Positions 21,523 through 29,443 of a stretch of 64,000 nt of DNA are shown piece by piece. The translations under genes and the position numbers were made by a program. The notes under the pieces were generated by a model. It did no database searches, was not told the origin of the DNA, and saw only the letters and a list, made by a program, of their open reading frames with translations. The DNA comes from CAYQMF01 sp964418595. Its GTDB lineage: Bacteria; Planctomycetota; UBA1135; UBA2386. The stretch spans positions 33,927 through 97,926 of the forward strand of contig CAYQMF010000009.1 of assembly GCA_964418595.1 (NCBI GenBank). Reading direction: 5' to 3'. The first letter of the stretch is position 1. Each line of letters opens with the position of its first letter.

Positions 21523-21645
21523 ACTGCCTCCGGTACCGCGAGGCCTATCGGGGCCAGTAGCCGTGCCACGACCGAGCGCCGCGGAATCGCCACCCCCGCT
21601 CGTTCAGGAACCCTCTCCTCGGCGCCCGATGCACCATCACGATCA

Positions 21646-21653
21646 GCTACGCT
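21646..21653 (+). promoter_or_regulatory. Candidate -10 element of the sigma-factor gene (GCTACGCT)
   Basis: GCTACGCT ends 8 nt before the ATG. If used, the transcript would be essentially leaderless. Confidence 0.35.
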
Positions 21654-21661
21654 CGCCTGCG

Positions 21662-22270
21662 ATGTCCAGCGATCGGCTACCCCATGACCGAGCCCTGGCC
21701 GGCGACCACGATGCCTGGCAGGGGCTGATCGACACCGTCGGACCGGCTTGGTTGCTGGTGGCGATCCGTGCGCGCATGAGTCCGGCGCTGAAGCAGCGCT
21801 ACGAGCCCGAGGATGTGCTGCAGGAAACGCTGCTGCATGCCTGGCGCGACCGAGCGCGGTGTCGTTGGCAGGGGGTACGCGCGTTTCGCGCGTGGCTGCT
21901 GGAGATCACCGACAACCGGCTACGCGACCTCGCCCAGCACGACGGGCGCGTCAAGCGCGGCGGCGGCAGCCATGCAGCGCACGTGCAGTTGCCCGAGGAG
22001 GCGCTGCCGCCTGGCACGACGACGCCCGGGCGTCTCGCCGCATGGCGCGAGCAGGCCGAGTCGATGCACGCGGCGCTGGGTACGCTCCCCGACGAACTGC
22101 GTGAAGTCGTGCGGTTGCGCCTGTTCGAAGAGCTTCCCATGGAGGCCGTCGCGGCGCGCCTCGGCATCGGGCTCTCGGCAGCCAAGCACCGCCTGCGCAA
22201 GGGCGCCGAGCTGTTCCGCCGCCGCGTGCGCCTCGCGACGACATCAGAGTCGCGGCCGGCGGGTGCCTGA
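21662..22270 (+). CDS. RNA polymerase sigma factor, ECF-like
   Basis: A 202-residue sigma-70-family protein. Region 2 includes LKQRYEPEDVLQETLLHAW and AFRAWLLEITDNRLRDLA. Region 4 includes LPDELREVVRLRLFEEL and a helix-turn-helix MEAVAARLGIGLSAAKHRLRKG. There is no region 3. It directs core RNA polymerase to a small regulon. The GTG of the giant kinase lies 2 nt after its stop, the sigma-kinase arrangement frequent in Planctomycetota, where the kinase is presumed to control the sigma factor. An upstream in-frame ATG near 21629 is possible. Confidence 0.93.
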   Translation: MSSDRLPHDRALAGDHDAWQGLIDTVGPAWLLVAIRARMSPALKQRYEPEDVLQETLLHAWRDRARCRWQGVRAFRAWLLEITDNRLRDLAQHDGRVKRGGGSHAAHVQLPEEALPPGTTTPGRLAAWREQAESMHAALGTLPDELREVVRLRLFEELPMEAVAARLGIGLSAAKHRLRKGAELFRRRVRLATTSESRPAGA

Positions 22271-22272
22271 CC

Positions 22273-25200
22273 GTGAATTCAGGACCACCGCGCATCGACT
22301 TGCCTCTTGGGCGGTGGCAGGTCGTGGCAATGGCGGCTGACGATGACGAGTTCCTGGACGACGTGTTCGACCGCGCGCTGGACGCGCTGGCCGAAGGCCG
22401 CAGGATCGACATCGAGGCCTGGTCGACGCAGCGGCCCGAGCTGCACGCACAGGTCGAGGCGGCAGTGCGCCTGGCCCTGGAAGTAGCGGCGCCGCGCGTG
22501 CCGGGGCTCCCGGCGGTGCCCGGCTATCAGGTCGTCGCCGAGCTGGGCCGCGGCGGCACGGGCACGGTGTTCCTGGCGCGGCAGGAACGCCTCGGCGGGC
22601 GGCTCGTGGCGCTGAAGGTTCTGAGCAGCGCGGGCGCGCTGTCCGAGCGGGCGCGCGCGCGCTTCCTCGACGAGGCCAAAGCGCTGGCGCGCCTGCGGCA
22701 CGATCACGTGGTGACCGTGCACGACGTGGTCGAGGCGCCGGCGCTGTGCGCGTACGCGATGGAGTGGGTGGAAGGTCGCTCGCTGGCGAGCTTGCTGGAT
22801 GCGGTGCCCGCTGCCGGTGGCGGAAGCGGCCCGGCGACGCCCGAGGTGTTCTTCTGCCGCATCGCGCTGCAGGTCGCGCGCGCGCTCGGCGCCGTGCACG
22901 ACGCTGGCCTCGTCCACCGCGACGTGAAGCCGTCGAACGTCATGGTGCGCGACGACGGGCGCGCGGTGCTGGTCGACTTCGGCCTGGCGCGGCCGACCGA
23001 CGCCACGATCACGGCCGGTTTCGCCGGCACGCTGGCCTACGCTGCGCCCGAGCAACTCGCGGGCGCGCCCGACGAGGTGAACGCGCGCGGCGACGTGTAT
23101 GGGCTGGGCGCGACGCTCTACCACGCGTTGGCACGCCGGCGCGCGTTCGACGGCACGTCGCCCGCGGCGCTGGCGCGCGCGATGGAGGCCGGGGCGCCGG
23201 CGCTGCGGCGGCGCAACACACGCGTCAGCCGCGACCTCGACACGATCGTCGCGACCGCGATGGCCAGCGATCCCGCGCGGCGCTACCCCAGCGCCCACGC
23301 CTTCGCCGACGACCTCGAGCGTCTGCTGTCGCTGCAGCCGATCCTGGCGCGGCCGGCCAGGTTGGCGGCGCGCCTCGTGGCGCTGCTGCGCCGCAACCGG
23401 CGCGCGGTGGCCGGCGCCGTCGCTGGCGGTGTACTCGCGCTCGCGCTCGCGGCGCTGGCCATCGGCTACGCGCTGCATCGCGCCGGCATCCCCACCCGCG
23501 TGCGCGCGCACGTCGAGGCCGCGCGCCTGAGCCTGTTGAGCGCCGAGCACGGCGAGCGCCTGTTCATCGCGCTGCATCTCCCTGACGGGCTGGCCCGGAA
23601 CGTCCTCGATCCCAGCGCGATTGGGCGCGCGCTCGCGGAGTACGACACCGCGCTCGGGCTGGCGCCGGACGACGTCGCGCTCCGGCGCGAGCGGGAAACT
23701 GTGGCCTGCGCTCGCGCCCTCGGCGACGACGTGGCCCGTGCCGAGCCCACAGACCGACGCGCGCTCGGCTTGTTGGCCTATCTCCGCGGCGACGCTGGCC
23801 TGTGCTCGCGGGCCTGGGAAGGTCTGGATCTCGGCAGTCCTGCGGACCCGTTGATCGACGCCGCGCTCGGGGAGCTGCACTTGCAGCGCGACGAACCAGC
23901 GCTCGCCTATCCCCGACTCGAGGCCGCCGCGCGCGCGTTCCCGGCCTCGGGCTTCGTGCGCGTGCAGCTCGCGGCGGCCGCGCTGCGGTGTGGCGATGTG
24001 GAACGAGCCGGCCGGCTCCTGGACGCGGCGCAGGAGCTGGACGGCCACGACCGCTTCGACTCGCTGACCGCGGTGCGCGCTGAGTGGCACGCGGCGCGGG
24101 GCGAGGTTGCCGAGGCGAAGCGGCTGTTCGAGTGGATGCGTCAGCACCACAAGGTGCCGGCGGTGCGCGCGCGCTACGCACAGTGGTTGGCGGAACGCCA
24201 GGGGGATTACGTCGCGGCGCTCACGGTGCTCGGCGAGGCGATCGAGCACCAGCCGAGGCTGGAGTCGTTCCGGCGGCATGACGTCGAGTTCGTGGAACGT
24301 TGGTGGAGCGGGCTCGACGTGAATGGCAAGCGCCGCTGGCTCACCGAGCTGGCGGCACGAGGAACCGAGTCGTGGACGCTCGCCGTGCTGCGCCAGTACG
24401 CCGACTCCGTGGCGCGACTCGCCGAAGCTCCCCCCGGCATCGTCGCGTCGGGGATCGCCACAGAAAGCACGATCGCCTCGCGCACGATCGCCTCTCCAGG
24501 CGCTGACCGTCCGTTCCTGCTTCACCTCGTCTCAGCCCTGGAGGCCTCGCCCGTGACGCTCGCCCGCAGTCCGTTCGATCCCCCGTCCCTTCGTGCCCTG
24601 CAGGTGTCCGCATGGATGTCGACGGTGCCGAGGCTGGCGAGTCGAGCCGTGAGCTTGATCCGAAGGCTCCGCGACATGGCGCAGCCAGTGACGCGCTCGG
24701 CCGAGGCGGTTCGCAAGATCGTGCTTCTTGTCGCACCGACGGCGTTGCTCGGTCTGGCCAGTGCAACGACTGCTCAACTAGCCTGGCAGCAGCTTTCTCC
24801 AGCCGTTCATCCTTCCGGGCGATGGAACATGGCGCTTGCCGCCGACGAGGGACGTCGACGTGTCGTGCTATTCGGCGGGTGGAACGGCGCGGCGTTCACG
24901 AACGAGACATGGGAATGGGATGGGGCGTCGTGGGAACAGCTCTCGCCTCTGGCTGCACCGCCTGGGCGATATGGTCCGGGCATGGTGTACGTCGCGCACC
25001 GCTCCCGAACGCTGATGTTTGGTGGGCTGAGCGGACCGACGTACTTCAACGACTCTTGGGAATGGGATGGCACTGATTGGATCCAGGTCCCTGCATTCGG
25101 TGGTCCGTCGCCCCGGTTCGGGCCCGCCATGACGTACGATCTCGAACGACGGCGCGTCGTCATGTTCGGCGGATGGAATGGAAGCAGCCTCGGTGACACG

Positions 25201-27024
25201 TGGGAATGGGATGAATCGGGCTGGCGCCTGGTGGCGACATCTGTCAGTCCATCAGCACGCTACGGTGCCTCGCTAAGTTACGACCGAGCACGACAGCGCA
25301 TCGTCTTGTTCGGCGGTAGTGCAGACGGTGGCATCACTGGTTTGGACGACACGTGGGAGTGGGATGGCATCAACTGGTTGAGTCATTCACCTCCGCAGCG
25401 GCCACCAGGTCGATGGTTCGGAGCCTGCGACTACGACCCTGTGCGAAGACAAGTCGTTCTCTTTGCGGGGTCCACATTCAACAGCGGCAGCACGACCCTC
25501 AGTGACACTTGGCAGTGGAACGGGACCACCTGGTCGCTGCTCCCACTAGCACTTGCGCCGTCGAGTCGCGGCGCTGCGCGCATGGTGCGCGATCCTGCGT
25601 CGGCGAGGATGCTGTTGTTCGGTGGGTCGCCCAACGGGCTGACGACGCTGAGTGACACCTGGGCTCTGAACAACCTGGTGTCGGCCGATGACACTCTGGT
25701 CAGCACATCCACTTCGGTGGTCTCGGCGTTCGGTGGTATCACGACTCTGATGGTCACTCCCAAGGACGTGGATGGTCACAGCTTGGGCGCTGGGATCGCG
25801 GCTGCGTTGTCCACCACCGCCGGCACCCTCCTGGGCTCGATCACCGACAACGCCGACGGCACCTACACCCAGACCTTGCAAGCCACGCCCACCGCCGCCG
25901 GTGCCGTCGTCTCCGCCACCGTCAACGGCGTCGCGATCACCGACACCGCGTCCGTCACCTTCATCGCCATCGATCCGGCGCAGAGCACGATCACGGTCAG
26001 CCCGGACACCACCTTCCTGGGCGGGCACGCGACCGTCACCGTCACGCCGAAGGACGATCAGGGTGCGCCCGTCGGCGCCGGCAAGACGATCGTGCTCCAG
26101 ACCACGCTCGGCGCGCTGGTCGGGTCGATCACCGACAACGCCGACGGCACCTACACGCAGCGCATCGACGCCACTGCGCTGGGCACCGCCAGCATCACCG
26201 CGACCGCGGACGGCTTGCCGCTCACGCCGTCGGCGTCGCTCACCGTCCTCGACAGCTCGCTCGGCCGTGTGATCGGCCTGCGCACCGACCAAACCGCGCT
26301 GCCCTACGACACCATCCAGCAGGCGGTGAACCGCGCCGAGCAAGACCAGCTCGCGCGCATCCTGGTGAACCCTGGAACGTACGAGGAAGTGGTGACGGTG
26401 AAGGGCATGCACGACCTCGCGTTCGAGGGCCTGTCGGCGTCCGGCCTCGTGACGGTGCGGGGGTTCCGCATCAGCCAGAGCCGCGACTTGTCGTTCGCCT
26501 ACTTCGACATCGACGCCAGCAGCAACGCCCGCCACGGGATCGAGCTGCTCGGCGGCCACCACCGCAACGAGCGCGTGACGGTGCGCGACTGCTTGGTGCA
26601 CGCGACGACCGACAACTTCGACGGCATCCGCATCGGCCGCGACAACTGCGACATCGACCTGCGCGATTTGCGCGTCGAAGCCAACGCTGGCGATGGCCTC
26701 TCGCTCGCCGATGGCCCGTGCGAAGCGATCGTCACCGACGTCACGATCCTCACGTCGGGCCGCAACGGCATCCGCTCCACCGACGCCGCCACCGTGCGCC
26801 TCGAGCGCTGCCGCATCGAGGACAGCGGCGCGCGCCTGGACGACCGCCAGGGCTACGCGATCTTCCGCCAGCGCCGCCACGACGGCGGCAACCCGGCGGC
26901 GATCACGCTCGTCGGCAACACGTTTGCCGGCAATCGCGGCCGCGTGGTCGCCGGCAAGTCGGATGCGAACATCGGCAACTACGACCAGGTCTTGGATCCG
27001 ACCGACAGCCAGCCGGGGTACTGA
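22273..27024 (+). CDS. Giant Ser/Thr kinase fused to kelch, Big_1-like and beta-helix domains
   Basis: 1583 residues from a GTG (an ATG at 22330 is an alternative start). The protein kinase domain (about 85-345) is complete: GRGGTGTVF, HRDVKPSN with catalytic D217, DFGLA and APEQL. A membrane helix (about 378-402) and a helical TPR-like region follow. Near 801 a second N-terminus-like stretch begins (MAQPVTRSAEAVRK, then IVLLVAPTALLGLASATTA), like a signal peptide. After it come six kelch-type repeats (about 836-1135; FGGWNG..TWEWDG), two Big_1/invasin-like domains (about 1140-1330) and a right-handed beta-helix with pectate-lyase-like features. GC falls in the kelch part. The kinase should face the cytoplasm and the rest the outside. 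Either one protein or a recent fusion of two genes is possible. Confidence 0.85.
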   Translation: MNSGPPRIDLPLGRWQVVAMAADDDEFLDDVFDRALDALAEGRRIDIEAWSTQRPELHAQVEAAVRLALEVAAPRVPGLPAVPGYQVVAELGRGGTGTVFLARQERLGGRLVALKVLSSAGALSERARARFLDEAKALARLRHDHVVTVHDVVEAPALCAYAMEWVEGRSLASLLDAVPAAGGGSGPATPEVFFCRIALQVARALGAVHDAGLVHRDVKPSNVMVRDDGRAVLVDFGLARPTDATITAGFAGTLAYAAPEQLAGAPDEVNARGDVYGLGATLYHALARRRAFDGTSPAALARAMEAGAPALRRRNTRVSRDLDTIVATAMASDPARRYPSAHAFADDLERLLSLQPILARPARLAARLVALLRRNRRAVAGAVAGGVLALALAALAIGYALHRAGIPTRVRAHVEAARLSLLSAEHGERLFIALHLPDGLARNVLDPSAIGRALAEYDTALGLAPDDVALRRERETVACARALGDDVARAEPTDRRALGLLAYLRGDAGLCSRAWEGLDLGSPADPLIDAALGELHLQRDEPALAYPRLEAAARAFPASGFVRVQLAAAALRCGDVERAGRLLDAAQELDGHDRFDSLTAVRAEWHAARGEVAEAKRLFEWMRQHHKVPAVRARYAQWLAERQGDYVAALTVLGEAIEHQPRLESFRRHDVEFVERWWSGLDVNGKRRWLTELAARGTESWTLAVLRQYADSVARLAEAPPGIVASGIATESTIASRTIASPGADRPFLLHLVSALEASPVTLARSPFDPPSLRALQVSAWMSTVPRLASRAVSLIRRLRDMAQPVTRSAEAVRKIVLLVAPTALLGLASATTAQLAWQQLSPAVHPSGRWNMALAADEGRRRVVLFGGWNGAAFTNETWEWDGASWEQLSPLAAPPGRYGPGMVYVAHRSRTLMFGGLSGPTYFNDSWEWDGTDWIQVPAFGGPSPRFGPAMTYDLERRRVVMFGGWNGSSLGDTWEWDESGWRLVATSVSPSARYGASLSYDRARQRIVLFGGSADGGITGLDDTWEWDGINWLSHSPPQRPPGRWFGACDYDPVRRQVVLFAGSTFNSGSTTLSDTWQWNGTTWSLLPLALAPSSRGAARMVRDPASARMLLFGGSPNGLTTLSDTWALNNLVSADDTLVSTSTSVVSAFGGITTLMVTPKDVDGHSLGAGIAAALSTTAGTLLGSITDNADGTYTQTLQATPTAAGAVVSATVNGVAITDTASVTFIAIDPAQSTITVSPDTTFLGGHATVTVTPKDDQGAPVGAGKTIVLQTTLGALVGSITDNADGTYTQRIDATALGTASITATADGLPLTPSASLTVLDSSLGRVIGLRTDQTALPYDTIQQAVNRAEQDQLARILVNPGTYEEVVTVKGMHDLAFEGLSASGLVTVRGFRISQSRDLSFAYFDIDASSNARHGIELLGGHHRNERVTVRDCLVHATTDNFDGIRIGRDNCDIDLRDLRVEANAGDGLSLADGPCEAIVTDVTILTSGRNGIRSTDAATVRLERCRIEDSGARLDDRQGYAIFRQRRHDGGNPAAITLVGNTFAGNRGRVVAGKSDANIGNYDQVLDPTDSQPGY
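25837..26156 (+). repeat. Internal direct repeat within the Big_1-like domains
   Basis: An exact 32-nt stretch at 25837-25868 recurs at 26125-26156, 288 bp (96 codons) apart, encoding SITDNADGTYT in both domains. The near-perfect nucleotide identity of this core suggests recent domain duplication or gene conversion. Confidence 0.85.
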
Positions 27025-27278
27025 CGCCTTCAGTCCGCGGCCATGCCCTCACTCTCTCCCTACGCGCGGTCGAGTGGTGCCGGACCCGGTGACCGGCTGC
27101 ACAGCCCGCCGCAGGGCCCACGATCTGGTTGCGCGCGATAGCGTGGCGCCACGCGCCGCGTGCAGCGGAAGCAGGCTGCAAGGCCGCAGCCGACTGAGCG
27201 GCAAGCCGGATCGCCGTCCTCTCGATGCCGCGCGAAGTCGGGTAGAACGTCCGGCCCGCCCACGTGGAGCCGCTGCCG

Positions 27279-29246
27279 ATGAAGTCCGCCGTCCCCCTGG
27301 CCCCCCTGGCTTTCATTGCGCTCGCGGCCCTGCCCGCACAGGACGCCCGCCTCGCATCCCCGGGTGGGCAGGTCGCCGTCACGATCGCAGTCGACGCAGC
27401 GGCGCAGCCGACCTGGACCGTTCGCTTCCGCGGCGCGGCGCGTCTCGCCGACTGCGCGCTCGGCTTGCACGCTCGGGGGCACGGCGATCTGCTGGCCGGC
27501 GCCGAGATCACCGCGCAGGCCGAGCGCGCGCACGATGCCGAGGTGGATCTGCAGTTCGGCAGGGCCACCAAGGCGCGCGACCGCTACCGCGAGCTGCGCG
27601 TCATGCTGCGCGGGCGCGCCGGCCTGCGCGTCGACGTCGTCCTGCGCTGCTACGACGACGCGTTCGCGTTCCGCTACGAGGTTCCGGCGCAGGGTGACCT
27701 GCGCGAGCTGCGCATCGAACGCGAGGCGAGCGCGTTCGCGATCGCCGGCGCGCCGCGCGCGTTCGTGCAGGTCCTCCCCCACCATCGCAGCTCGCACGAG
27801 GTGGCGATCGACGAGGTCGAAGCGGCCGCGATCCCGAGCGGCAAGCTCCTCGACGTGCCGCTGACGCTCGCATGGCCGAGCGGCGGCGTGGCATCGATCA
27901 CGGAGGCCGCGCTGCGCCGCTACCCGGGGATGTCGCTACGGCGCGAGGCCGACGGTCCGCTCACCGTCGCGCTGCAGGCGCGCGCCGACGGCACCGTCGC
28001 CACCTGTCCGCTGCCGATGCGCACGCCGTGGCGCGTCGTGCTCTTCGGCGACACGCCGGGCGCGCTCCTCGAGTCGAACGCGCTCGTGCTCCTGAACGAC
28101 CCGCCGGCGTTCGACGCGGCCTGGGTCGCGCCGGGCGGGCTCACCTGGCCGTGGTGGAACGGCTACCTCTTCGAGGCGCAGCCGACCGAACCGATCCTCT
28201 CGCTCGCCACCAACCGCCGCTACATCGACTTCTGCGCAGCGCACGGCATCGCCTTCCACGCCGTCGTCGCCGACGAGAAGCACACGCCGTGGTACCACCA
28301 GACCAAGGTCGGCCTCTTCCCCGGCCCCGACACCGACGCGACGCGCGCGCGCGACGACCTGCCGCTCGCCGAGATCGCCGCGTACGCGAAGGAGAAGGGC
28401 GTGCGCCTGTGGACCTGGATCCACCACGGCGCGATCCGCGGCAAGGTCGACGCAGTCTTCGCGGCCCTGCCGAAGCTCGGCTTCGCCGGCGTGATGGTCG
28501 ACTTCCTGGACGACGACAGCCAGGAGACGATCGTGTTCGCCGAGGCGGTGCTCGCGGCCGCGGCGAAGAACCACGTGCTCGTGCACTTCCACGGCATGTT
28601 CAAGACCACCGGCCTGCAGCGCACCTTCCCCAACCTCATGAACCACGAGGGCGCACTCAACCTCGAGTACCTCAAGTGGGCCGATACCTGCACGCCCGCC
28701 CACACCTTGAAGGTCGCCTTCACGCGCCTCGTCGCCGGCCCCACCGACTACCACCTCGGCGGCTTCCGCGCCGTGCGCCGCGCGGACTTCGCGCCGCGCT
28801 TCACCGCGCCCTTCGTGCTCGGCACGCGCGGCCACCAGCTCGGCCTCTACGTGTGCTTCGACAACCCCGCGCCGATGGTGGCCGACTACCCGGCCGCGTA
28901 CCGCGACCAGCCGGGCTTCGACTTCGTGACGTCGGTGCCCACGTGGTGGGACGAGACGCGCGCCGTCGCCGCCGACATCGGCAAGCTGCTGGTGACCGCG
29001 CGCCGGCGCGGTGAGGCGTGGACGCTGGGCGGCATCGCCGCGGGACCGGCGCGCACGGTCGACGTGCCGCTCGGGTTCCTGGGCGACGGCGCCTTCGACC
29101 TGCGGCTATGGCGCGACGGCGACGACGCCGAGGCCGACCCGAACGAACTCGCCGTCGAGACGCGACGCGTGAGCCGGGGTGATCGGCTCGACGTCCCGTT
29201 CGCCACCGACGGAGGCTTCGCGGCGACGCTCACGCCGGTGCGATGA
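27279..29246 (+). CDS. Glycoside hydrolase family 97 (alpha-glucosidase/alpha-galactosidase type)
   Basis: A 655-residue exported enzyme. The signal peptide is MKSAVPLAPLAFIALAALPA. An N-terminal beta-sandwich opens with the family phrase ARLASPGGQVAVTI. The central TIM barrel includes WPWWNGYLFE, WTWIHHG, GFAGVMVDFLDDD and the family motif NHEGALNLEY. D408 (MVDFLDD) sits where retaining GH97 enzymes carry the Asp nucleophile, and E457 (NHEG) is conserved. This suggests the retaining, alpha-galactosidase-like branch. A C-terminal beta domain closes the protein. It would act on oligosaccharides in the periplasm. The ATG at 27279 is preferred to a GTG five codons upstream. A fragment of a related gene lies at 21428. 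Confidence 0.9.
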   Translation: MKSAVPLAPLAFIALAALPAQDARLASPGGQVAVTIAVDAAAQPTWTVRFRGAARLADCALGLHARGHGDLLAGAEITAQAERAHDAEVDLQFGRATKARDRYRELRVMLRGRAGLRVDVVLRCYDDAFAFRYEVPAQGDLRELRIEREASAFAIAGAPRAFVQVLPHHRSSHEVAIDEVEAAAIPSGKLLDVPLTLAWPSGGVASITEAALRRYPGMSLRREADGPLTVALQARADGTVATCPLPMRTPWRVVLFGDTPGALLESNALVLLNDPPAFDAAWVAPGGLTWPWWNGYLFEAQPTEPILSLATNRRYIDFCAAHGIAFHAVVADEKHTPWYHQTKVGLFPGPDTDATRARDDLPLAEIAAYAKEKGVRLWTWIHHGAIRGKVDAVFAALPKLGFAGVMVDFLDDDSQETIVFAEAVLAAAAKNHVLVHFHGMFKTTGLQRTFPNLMNHEGALNLEYLKWADTCTPAHTLKVAFTRLVAGPTDYHLGGFRAVRRADFAPRFTAPFVLGTRGHQLGLYVCFDNPAPMVADYPAAYRDQPGFDFVTSVPTWWDETRAVAADIGKLLVTARRRGEAWTLGGIAAGPARTVDVPLGFLGDGAFDLRLWRDGDDAEADPNELAVETRRVSRGDRLDVPFATDGGFAATLTPVR

Positions 29247-29256
29247 TGGGCGCGCG

Positions 29257-29355
29257 ATGAACGCTTCATCCCACCGCTGGCTCCCCCTCGCACTCGCCGC
29301 GGTGATCGGCGCCGCCGTGCCGACCAAGGCCGCGAGGGTCGTGTTCCGGCGCTGA
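29257..29355 (+). pseudogene. Orphan signal-peptide ORF (32 codons)
   Basis: An ATG at 29257 opens MNASSHRWLPLALAAVIGAA, a textbook signal-peptide start, but the frame stops after 12 further residues. It begins 10 nt after the GH97 stop. It is most likely the remnant of a secreted-protein gene lost by deletion; a genuine tiny exported peptide cannot be excluded. Confidence 0.4.
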
Positions 29356-29443
29356 GGCCAGGGTCGTAGCCAAGGCGACCCGGAAACCGGCTGAATCCTG
29401 GACCAGCGCTGTCACGCCCCGGGGGCGCGGGTCCTTCGCCGGC

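Noticed and set aside
27025..27278. Possible tRNA or small RNA between the kinase fusion and GH97
   Set aside because: No cloverleaf arms or T-loop (GGTTCGA-like) sequence found by eye.
29380..29430. Possible terminator hairpin (GC-rich, around GCCCCGGGGGC)
   Set aside because: Short stem, no T-tract after it, and it lies close to the S8 start codon; not convincing.
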